10,150 bases of DNA from JBJXFK01 sp046155505 (lineage in GTDB: Bacteria > Planctomycetota > Phycisphaerae > UBA1845 > Fen-1342). The first letter of the stretch is position 1; each line of letters begins with the position of its first letter. Positions 1 to 5,122 of this stretch are shown piece by piece. The translations under genes and the position numbers were made by a program. A model generated the notes under the pieces. That model was given only the letters and a program-made list of their open reading frames with translations. It ran no database searches and had not been told where the DNA came from. The stretch lies in assembly GCA_046155505.1 (NCBI GenBank), contig JBJXFK010000057.1, positions 1 through 10,150 on the forward strand. Reading direction: 5' to 3'.

Positions 1-725
1 CGCAAATCGGCCGCCTTCTCGTAGTCCTCGGCGTCGAGCGCGCGTTCCAGATCAAGCTGCAGCTTGGGCAGCGAGTGCTCGGGCAACGTCTGCATCACTT
101 CATCGCGCAGCGTCGCCAGCACCTGCAACTCGGGTGCTTCGTTGTCGGCATAGATCGCCGAGTTTGCGTTCGCGACCGCTGATACCTCGTCGATGCCGTC
201 GTCCACCAGTTTCAGGGCGGTCTCATACTGTGCGTCGCGCAGCGCCTCATACACCCGCGCACGCGTGCGCATCATCATGATGTACGCGCGCTGCGGCTCG
301 AGCGCGTCGCGGTCGCTTTCGTTCTCGGCATAGTCGTGGCAGAAGTCGAGCAGGCGCAAATTCCGCGTCGTGTCGCGCTGCACCGACTGGTATTCTTCGA
401 GCACAAAGAACGACAGGTATCGCTGATAGTACAGGTGCGCTTCGTGGCGCAGCTCGCGGCAATCGTCCGGCGTCAGGCAGAAACCGCCGTCGTTGCCCGT
501 GCGGCGTTCGCGCTCGCGCAGCCGCGACTCGAGGCAATCGAGCAGCGAGTCGTAGCCGTGCGGCCGCATGCCGTCGGGGCGACCGCCGGTCTCGAACTGT
601 AAGAGTCCGAGGTCGACGCGCGTTTGTATCTTTTCGCGCCCGTCGCGGCCAATGATTTTGCGAACCGAGATCTTGCCCGGCTCATATTCCCAACCGTCGA
701 GGATCGTGCGGAGGTCGTGTATCAT
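1..725 (-). CDS. UvrB/UvrC (UVR) motif protein, 5' part only
   Basis: The open frame runs from an ATG at 725 to the window edge (241 codons) without a stop, so the C-terminus is missing. Translation begins MIHDLRTILDGWEYEPGKIS and carries a charged region with VDLGLLQFETGGRPDGMRPHGY at about residues 38-59. A largely helical segment follows, with a Met-Met-Met run near residue 150. The last visible residues, LERALDAEDYEKAADLR (about 225-241), match the UVR motif, the small helical hairpin through which UvrB and UvrC interact and which also occurs in McsA-type proteins. The rest does not resemble UvrB or UvrC, so this is probably a regulatory or adaptor protein rather than a repair nuclease. 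The frame stays open upstream to about 825, but 725 is the first ATG, and no good Shine-Dalgarno precedes it. It is divergent from rsmD with 135 bases between starts. The UVR call is firm; the function is unknown. Confidence 0.8.
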   Translation of the reverse strand, partial: MIHDLRTILDGWEYEPGKISVRKIIGRDGREKIQTRVDLGLLQFETGGRPDGMRPHGYDSLLDCLESRLRERERRTGNDGGFCLTPDDCRELRHEAHLYYQRYLSFFVLEEYQSVQRDTTRNLRLLDFCHDYAENESDRDALEPQRAYIMMMRTRARVYEALRDAQYETALKLVDDGIDEVSAVANANSAIYADNEAPELQVLATLRDEVMQTLPEHSLPKLQLDLERALDAEDYEKAADL

Positions 726-860
726 GGCACGGGCTACATCGGCCAGCGGCGCAGGCCTGTTCAGTCCGCGAAACCCTGCAAACGCAAAATTTCGCTCACG
801 CGGTGACGCGGCCCGTGACCCAGGCTACGCGGGCGACCGCGATAGAGGATCTGTCGATTT

Positions 861-1436
861 ATGCGCGTGATTGCCGGCCGGTTTCGAGGCATTCCGCTGA
901 TCGCGCCCGAAGGCGAGCGCACCCGCCCGATCACTGATCGCGTGAAAGAGTCGCTGTTCAATATCCTCGGCAGCCGCTTCGGCACGCTGGCGGAATTACC
1001 GGACTTCGACGTGCTGGATCTGTTCGCGGGCACGGGGTCATTGGGGATCGAGGCCTTGTCGCGCGGCTGTCGCTCGTGCATGTTTGTCGAGCGGGACCGC
1101 AAGGCGATTACGGCCCTGCGCACCAACGTCGGCAAACTAAAAATGGGCGATCTGGCCCGCGTCGCCGTGGACAATGTGTGGAGCATGCGCCTGCCGGATG
1201 TGCGCTATGGGCTGATGTTCCTCGACCCGCCATATGTGGATGCGACGGATGAGCTGAAGGTGATCGACCTGCTCGCGCGGCTCGCGCCGAACCTCGCGGA
1301 CGATGGGCTGATCGTGTTTCGCTACGGCGGCTACGCGAGCGGGCAGGCGCGGATTCCCGAGACGCTGACAATCGCCGATGAGCGACAGTTTGGGACGATG
1401 CATATTTGCTTGCTGGCGAGAAAAATTAGCGAATAG
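861..1436 (+). CDS. rsmD: 16S rRNA (guanine966-N2)-methyltransferase RsmD
   Basis: This 191-residue protein has the usual length for RsmD, which uses S-adenosylmethionine to methylate N2 of G966 in 16S rRNA during 30S assembly. It starts MRVIAGRFRG, typical of the family, followed by the signature RPITDRVKESLFNIL (22-36). The SAM-binding motif I DLFAGTGSLGIEALSRG is at 53-69, with an acidic motif II (FVERDR, 75-80). The catalytic DPPY motif of N-methyltransferases is at 122-125. AGAGGA at 844-849 is a plausible ribosome binding site, though 11 bases from the ATG is slightly long. All motifs are intact. It is divergent from the UVR-motif gene and converges on the dual-OB-like gene across a repeat-filled gap. 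It is probably transcribed alone. Confidence 0.95.
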   Translation: MRVIAGRFRGIPLIAPEGERTRPITDRVKESLFNILGSRFGTLAELPDFDVLDLFAGTGSLGIEALSRGCRSCMFVERDRKAITALRTNVGKLKMGDLARVAVDNVWSMRLPDVRYGLMFLDPPYVDATDELKVIDLLARLAPNLADDGLIVFRYGGYASGQARIPETLTIADERQFGTMHICLLARKISE

Positions 1437-1486
1437 CGAGACGGCAATGCCGAAGGTCGAAGGTCGAGAGCCGAATGTCGAAAGCC
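1437..1486. repeat. degenerate short-word repeat after rsmD
   Basis: Directly after the rsmD stop codon the DNA is built from variants of the word 'gaaggtcgaa / gaatgtcgaa' together with 'tagcgaatagcgag'. It has no coding character, although frames through it stay open. It leads into the larger composite element starting near 1487. It resembles the low-complexity intergenic repeats also seen at 3986-4073. Confidence 0.5.
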
Positions 1487-1784
1487 GTAGCGATCGCACC
1501 TCCGTGCCCGACGGCGGCTCGCGCAAGCGATCCGAACGCGACGCGCAAGCGAGTGAACGCGAGCGAAGCGAGCCGAGTCCGAACCCCGAGCGCGAGCGTG
1601 TGGGGTATGCCGCGGCGGTGTGAAAAGTAGCGAGTATCGAGTGTCGAGTTGGAGAGTGGCGGTCTGCGTCTCAACTCGCTACTCGCTATTCGGTACTCGC
1701 TACTCTCCGAACGTTACCCCGCTCGCTCGCGCTCGGGGTTCGGATGCGAAGATCAACCACTTCCTCACGGTCGGGGCTCGGTTG
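1487..1784 (+). repeat. composite palindromic repeat element, copy 1
   Basis: This gene-free stretch lies between the converging rsmD and dual-OB-like genes. It holds these modules in order. First is an outer module with 'cctccgtgcccgac' (about 1487-1523), shared with 3171-3208. Second is a 24-base block (1532-1555) that matches the complement of 4143-4166 at 23 of 24 bases. Third is an arm at 1578-1607 that is the inverted repeat of 1715-1744 (28 of 30 pair). Fourth is an inner imperfect hairpin of tagcgag/ctcgcta words (1627-1703). Fifth is a short hairpin module (1755-1777). The whole is a large nested palindrome, and the same order appears on the opposite strand at 3833-4182. No open frame has family character. 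It is not a classical insertion sequence, since it has no transposase; a non-autonomous or REP-like element is the best description. Confidence 0.8.
1755..1777 (-). terminator. possible 3' hairpin of the dual-OB-like gene
   Basis: On the minus strand, 8 bases after the dual-OB-like stop codon, the sequence can fold as CCCC / GA / CC / GTGA loop / GG / AA / GTGG, followed by TT. The outer stem has one C-T mismatch, and the T-tract is only two bases. It is the same module as 3127-3151, which has a better stem and T-tract. It could end or protect the transcript, but intrinsic termination is doubtful. Confidence 0.4.
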
Positions 1785-2492
1785 CTAATCCTCGATCACC
1801 GCCGCCACCAGCTTCTGATGCACACCCTCCATCGCCGGTGTCAAACTGACGCATAGCAGGAGCCCGTCCGAGCGCTGCGGTTGCAACACCGCCGCCGGCT
1901 CGCCCAGCTTTGGAAACGTGTGCTGATAGCGATGCAGAAACGCCGGATCGGTGACGGCGAACGTGTATTCGCGATCGCGATAGCTGAATCGCGCCAGGCG
2001 TTGTCGTCGGGGGCGATCGGAACCCGCCACCGCGATGGTACTCAATTCATACGCAAAACCCTCAGGACGAATCAGGTACAGCGTCTGGTGCCCACCGCCG
2101 CCGATGAGCGCTTCACTGCTCACCATGTCGTCCGGCTGTGACGCATCGAGCCACAAATTCGCCGGTTCCTCAACGAATCGTTCGAGTTCGTACGGATGAA
2201 GTCGGCGTTCGAGTCGCCACGGCTCGCCCGCCGCGATGAGCCAATCTTCGGGATGGGTACGAGACGCGATATGCCGATCGAGCGGAACTCGGACCACATG
2301 TAGCAGATCAAACGCCGCGCCGCCCGGCGTCAAGACATGCTCGCTGAGCACTTCGCCGCCGGGGCGGTTGCTGACCGGCCGAATCCACGCGCCGGGGCGA
2401 TCGTTATCTTCGAGCAGCCGACCGGCGAGGCACCGGCCGGGGATGTTCTTGTGCGAGTTGGCGAGTACCACAAATCGGCGACGGATCGGCAT
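1785..2492 (-). CDS. dual OB-domain-like protein of unknown function
   Basis: This is a 235-residue soluble protein starting MPIRRRFVVLANSHKNIPGR. The start at 2492 is supported by a GGAG Shine-Dalgarno core five bases upstream; the longer upstream frame lacks family character. The N-terminal pattern ANSHK..PGRCLAG (11-24), then GAWIRPVS.RPGGE (34-47) and a later PEDWLIAAGEPW (81-92), resembles proteins described as carrying a dual OB-containing domain (DuOB). The end, LCVSLTPAMEGVHQKLVAAVIE (213-234), fits the same family. OB folds commonly bind nucleic acid, so binding DNA, RNA or a modified base is an inference only. No catalytic motif, membrane segment or signal peptide is visible. It follows the PilZ gene by 59 bases on the same strand and may share its transcript. 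The family call is from memory of conserved patterns, so moderate. Confidence 0.7.
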   Translation of the reverse strand: MPIRRRFVVLANSHKNIPGRCLAGRLLEDNDRPGAWIRPVSNRPGGEVLSEHVLTPGGAAFDLLHVVRVPLDRHIASRTHPEDWLIAAGEPWRLERRLHPYELERFVEEPANLWLDASQPDDMVSSEALIGGGGHQTLYLIRPEGFAYELSTIAVAGSDRPRRQRLARFSYRDREYTFAVTDPAFLHRYQHTFPKLGEPAAVLQPQRSDGLLLCVSLTPAMEGVHQKLVAAVIED

Positions 2493-2504
2493 TCTCTCTC
2501 CGCG
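2493..2504 (-). promoter_or_regulatory. ribosome binding site fixing the dual-OB-like start
   Basis: The minus strand reads CGCGGAGAGAGA directly before the ATG at 2492. The GGAG core (2501-2498) is five bases from the start. It supports 2492 over the much longer upstream-extended frame that begins near 2885 and runs antiframe through the PilZ gene. Confidence 0.65.
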
Positions 2505-2551
2505 AACGCTGCGTGACCGCAAATTCGCGGAGAATCTTACTCGCCGGCGTG

Positions 2552-2941
2552 CTATTCGTACGTTTCCTCGTCGTCGTCGCCGAACAGAAATTCGAGCCCG
2601 ACCAGGTAGCCGGGGTGGGCGCGGGTGCAGTGCCGCACGAGGGCCTCGCCATAGACGCTCAACTCGGGCTGATGCAGGGCGATCGAGAGTTTCGTGTCGG
2701 TGGGGATTGGCCGGCGCGTGCGCATCGCCAATCCGTTCACGCTCAGGTTGTGCAGCGTGGCCAGCACATGCCGCTCGCCATAGCTGCCCTCGGGCAGCCA
2801 GACCTCGACGGTTCCGGGAAACGGCCATCGTTCTTCGACGCGCATGCCGGCCCGGCCCGCGCGGGTCGAGCCCGGATGACGACACTCGAGCATCTCACGC
2901 AGCGAATCCTGCGTCATTTTTACGATCTTTTCGGCGTCCAT
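2552..2941 (-). CDS. PilZ-domain c-di-GMP-binding protein
   Basis: This 129-residue protein consists mainly of a single PilZ domain, a small beta barrel that binds the second messenger cyclic di-GMP. Both ligand-binding motifs are present: RxxxR as RVEER (34-38) and (D/N)xSxxG as NLSVNG (65-70). The following strand GEALVRHCTRAHPGYLVGLEF (98-118) is the usual end of the fold. The tail, GDDDEETYE, is acidic. The ATG at 2941 is chosen because it begins a compact PilZ protein; an extension to 3103 would add a low-complexity proline/serine segment. A G-run at 2954-2949 is only a weak Shine-Dalgarno. With no effector domain, it probably acts by binding a partner. The dual-OB-like gene lies 59 bases downstream on the same strand. 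The target process, such as motility or polysaccharide synthesis, cannot be told from the window. Confidence 0.88.
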   Translation of the reverse strand: MDAEKIVKMTQDSLREMLECRHPGSTRAGRAGMRVEERWPFPGTVEVWLPEGSYGERHVLATLHNLSVNGLAMRTRRPIPTDTKLSIALHQPELSVYGEALVRHCTRAHPGYLVGLEFLFGDDDEETYE

Positions 2942-3126
2942 TCTCGGACCCCCCGGTACGGCGACGACTGGCGTCGGCGGCATGCCGACATGACTTCGCA
3001 ATGGAATCGGCAGATGTGGTGGGTGAGGTGAATTGTGTGAAGACGCTGCCGCAGATCGCCCGGTTGTTTTTGATCCGACGAATGGAGTTCCGCGCGAAAG
3101 CAACGGGTTTTTTCGTGCGGCGATAG

Positions 3127-3151
3127 AAAACCCCTTCCTTTCGGTCGGGGC
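3127..3151 (-). terminator. hairpin plus T-tract after the TetR-family gene
   Basis: Read on the minus strand, the sequence is CCCC (3150-3147), GA, CC, GAAA, GG, AA, GGGG (3134-3131), then TTTT (3130-3127). The stem is four plus two G-C pairs around a two-by-two purine internal loop, capped by a GAAA tetraloop of the GNRA class. It lies about 80 bases after the TetR-family stop codon and points the right way to end that transcript before the PilZ gene. It is also part of the repeat family, so it may be a repeat that happens to serve as a terminator. Confidence 0.55.
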
Positions 3152-3208
3152 TCGGTTTCGGCCAGCGGCGCGAGCGGTCGTCGGGCACGGAGGCCCGATC
3201 GCTACCAG
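3127..3208 (-). repeat. partial copy of the composite repeat element
   Basis: This lies just downstream of the TetR-family stop codon. On the minus strand it reads GGTAGCGATCGGGCCTCCGT... and continues to ...CCCCGACCGAAAGG. The first part matches 1487-1523 of copy 1 (shared gtagcgatcg and cctccgtgcccgacg words). The second part matches the short hairpin module at 1755-1777. The central palindromic arms and the tagcgag hairpin are absent, so this is a shortened or internally deleted relative. The block 2942-3126 next to it, upstream of the PilZ gene, shows nothing I can support. Confidence 0.7.
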
Positions 3209-3232
3209 CGTTATCGCCGTTATGGGTGCCGC

Positions 3233-3817
3233 TCACCGCGCACGAGCTGCGCCCAGCAGGGCGGCACCGATCTCGCGGAAGAGCGAGCCGCGTTGCTCGA
3301 GGTTGAGCAGCGACAGTTCGTGACCCAGATTCGCCGCCGTGCCCAGGCCGATGAACGCCCACGCCGTGGCGCTATCCGCTTGCGATGCTCGCCCGCCGCG
3401 ATGGGCGGCGATTTGCTGCGAGAGGAATTCGACGAAGCGACCATACGTGTGCCGCAACGCCTCGGCGATCGCCGGATCGTCGGTTTCGCCCAGCGCACTG
3501 AAGAGCAGGCGATAGAGGCCTAGCTCGCCGTGATGCTCGGCCTCGTAGGCGAGCACACGCTCGGCGGCGGTGCCACGGCCCGGTTCGGCGAGCAACCGCT
3601 TCCACGTTTCGACCGAATTGTCGTACACGTGTTCGATCGCGGCGGCGAACATGGCCTGCTTGTCGGGCCACAGGCGATAGAGGGCCGGCTCCTGCACTTT
3701 GCAACGGCGGGCCAGCTCGGCGGTCGTCGCGCCGCGATAGCCGAGCTGGGCAAAGGCGAGCGCGAGCTTGGGCGTCAGCTCGCGGCGGCGTTCGACGGCT
3801 CTGGAAGGTCGCGGCAT
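3233..3817 (-). CDS. TetR/AcrR-family transcriptional regulator
   Basis: This is a 194-residue protein, the usual size for TetR-family one-component repressors that bind palindromic operators as dimers and release them when a ligand binds. The N-terminal helix-turn-helix is clear: TTAELARRCKVQEPALYRLW (31-50) followed by PDKQAMFAAAIEHVY, the family's 'YrhFpsKe.Lf' turn. The remaining alpha-helical ligand domain is divergent, so no ligand can be proposed. The start at 3817 is chosen because GAGGGA (3826-3821) sits directly upstream and the HTH begins at a normal distance. The frame extends 87 codons further, but only through repeat DNA. An efflux pump or enzyme target is not adjacent; the nearest genes are the PilZ gene downstream and apbE upstream, both separated by repeats. 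Confidence 0.88.
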   Translation of the reverse strand: MPRPSRAVERRRELTPKLALAFAQLGYRGATTAELARRCKVQEPALYRLWPDKQAMFAAAIEHVYDNSVETWKRLLAEPGRGTAAERVLAYEAEHHGELGLYRLLFSALGETDDPAIAEALRHTYGRFVEFLSQQIAAHRGGRASQADSATAWAFIGLGTAANLGHELSLLNLEQRGSLFREIGAALLGAARAR

Positions 3818-3826
3818 ATGTCCCTC
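3818..3826 (-). promoter_or_regulatory. ribosome binding site fixing the TetR-family start
   Basis: The minus strand reads GAGGGACAT immediately before the ATG at 3817. The GAGG core is five bases from the start codon. It is the clearest ribosome binding site in the window and rules out the upstream-extended start near 4078, which lies in repeat DNA. Confidence 0.65.
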
Positions 3827-3832
3827 GAATCT

Positions 3833-4182
3833 AAACCGAGTACCAAACGTAAGGGAGGGGTTGCCGCTCGGCAAATTTGCGAAGCCAGGGGCTGGCGCGC
3901 TCGTACCCACAATCCGAACCCGGGGCCCGGCGCGGTCGCACTGGCAATCCGAACCCGGAGCGCGAGCGACGGGGTGACGTGCTCTGAGTAGCGAGTAGCG
4001 AAGAGCGAGTAGCGAGTTGGAATGCGGACGACCGGTCTCCAATTCGATACTCGCTATTCGATCCTCGAAACTCTGCACTCCACCGCGGCTTACCCCGCTC
4101 GCTCGCGCTCGGGGTTCGGATGGAGACTCGCTGCGCTCGGGGCACTCGCGTGCGCGTCGCGTTCGGTCGGGCGCTCGCTACC
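3833..4182 (-). repeat. composite palindromic repeat element, copy 2 (inverted relative to copy 1)
   Basis: This gene-free gap between apbE and the TetR-family gene carries the same modules as 1487-1784 on the other strand. The arm at 4091-4120 is identical over 30 bases to 1715-1744. Its inverted partner is at 3948-3977, with a further partial copy at about 3912-3935. Between them lies a hairpin of tagcgag words: 3986-4020 pairs with 4039-4073 at 28 of 35 positions. The block 4143-4166 matches the complement of 1532-1555 at 23 of 24. A decayed short hairpin module with a GTAA loop lies at 3841-3862 on the plus strand. The element overlaps the last codons of apbE and ends close to the TetR-family start, so it may carry that gene's promoter region. 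Confidence 0.8.
3986..4073. repeat. imperfect long hairpin of tagcgag words (core of copy 2)
   Basis: The two 35-base arms, 3986-4020 and 4039-4073, are inverted repeats pairing at 28 of 35 positions around an 18-base loop containing 'gaccggtc'. The corresponding structure in copy 1 is 1627-1703, whose loop contains 'ggcggtctgcg'. The arms differ in exact words between copies while staying mutually complementary within each copy. Confidence 0.7.
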
Positions 4183-5122
4183 TTGCGACCGTATCGAACT
4201 CCGCCGCTGGTTTGCTTTCCCCGGCGCGAACGCGAATGAGCTGGTGCTTGGCTCCGCAAAGTGCGCGCGGCACGTACCACGCTGTCATGTCCGGGCGACG
4301 GCGTGACAGATCGACGATCGCGGGTTCGTCCATCACCATCAACGCCGTCGAAATCGCGTCCGACTCGGCGGCACTTGCGGCGAGCACCCACGCGGCGAGC
4401 GGGCCCGTCGCCGATCGGCCACTGCGCGGATCGATGATGTGCTCGCCATGCAGCAGCGTGCCCGATCCGGAGAGTGCCGCGTCGCGGATCGCTTCGGTGC
4501 ACAGAATCCGGTCGTGCCGCAGCGGGTTCCGAATGTCGAGCGGCCATGCGTCGGTCGCGGGCGGCGCACCCAGCGCGTACGCCGTGCTGCCGCCGGAATG
4601 CACGAGGGCCGCTTCGATTCGCCATTCGCGGAGCATCGTGACGGCCTGATCGACGGCGTACCCCTTGCCGATCGCGCCGAGATCGACGCGGATGCGCTCG
4701 TCGAGCCGTGCGACGCTGCGCGAAGCGCGGTCGATGGGCAGGAGCCGCATGTCGATCGGTGCGTCACTATCCGAGATGATCGCGTGTCCGTCGCCGCTGC
4801 GTTCGTCGTCGCGCGAGCGTGTATTCACGCGCGAGCCAATGGTAAGGTCGAACGCACCGCCGGTGAGCACGGCGATTTCATGGGCCATTTCGATGCATGC
4901 GAACGCGTCGGGACCGATGCGGAGTGGCACGCTGGCGGGTTGCAGATTGATGCGGCTGATGTCGCTTTCGCGCACAAATCGGCTGAGCTCACGTTCGAGG
5001 CGGTCGACCTCATCCCACGCTGCCCGCGCGGCCTGTGCGGCGTAGCGAGCGTCGTCACAGTAGAGTGTGATGCCCCAGTCGCACGCCATCGCGCGATGCG
5101 AGAATGTGTGCCGATCGCTCAT
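4178..5122 (-). CDS. apbE: FAD:protein FMN transferase (ApbE family)
   Basis: This 314-residue protein belongs to the ApbE family, which uses FAD as donor to attach FMN covalently to threonine in flavoproteins such as NqrB/NqrC and RnfG. Family motifs are VDLGAIGKGYAVDQAV (146-161), SGGSTAYALG (176-185), HIIDPRSGRS (228-237) and DAISTALMVM (255-264), whose acidic and Ser/Thr residues form the Mg/FAD site. Length is normal for the core enzyme. The domain starts almost at the first residue (AMACDWGITLYC, 11-22), leaving no room for a lipoprotein signal or Sec signal, unlike many Gram-negative ApbE proteins. The ATG overlaps the stop of the Agl23-like gene as ATGA, indicating translational coupling as the last gene of the rimO operon. 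The stop codon lies at the very edge of composite repeat copy 2. No flavoprotein substrate gene is in the window. Confidence 0.93.
   Translation of the reverse strand: MSDRHTFSHRAMACDWGITLYCDDARYAAQAARAAWDEVDRLERELSRFVRESDISRINLQPASVPLRIGPDAFACIEMAHEIAVLTGGAFDLTIGSRVNTRSRDDERSGDGHAIISDSDAPIDMRLLPIDRASRSVARLDERIRVDLGAIGKGYAVDQAVTMLREWRIEAALVHSGGSTAYALGAPPATDAWPLDIRNPLRHDRILCTEAIRDAALSGSGTLLHGEHIIDPRSGRSATGPLAAWVLAASAAESDAISTALMVMDEPAIVDLSRRRPDMTAWYVPRALCGAKHQLIRVRAGESKPAAEFDTVAR
5119..5122 (-). promoter_or_regulatory. ATGA stop/start overlap between the glycosyltransferase gene and apbE
   Basis: The TGA stop (5121-5119) of the Agl23-like gene and the ATG start (5122-5120) of apbE share bases. 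Such four-base overlaps usually couple translation by ribosome re-initiation and support one transcript. Confidence 0.75.

Noticed and set aside
2493..2885. A 366-residue version of the dual-OB-like protein
   Set aside because: The extra 131 residues are arginine-rich antiframe translation of the PilZ gene, and GGAG directly before 2492 marks the real start.
3818..4078. A TetR-family protein extended at the N-terminus by 87 residues (frame open to 4078)
   Set aside because: The extra residues are translated repeat DNA (for example SLLALRYSLL), and a good ribosome binding site supports the start at 3817.
1487..4182. Composite transposon with insertion sequences at both ends
   Set aside because: Neither repeat copy encodes a transposase or any convincing protein, and I could not see target-site duplications; only the weaker claim of inverted repeat copies is kept.
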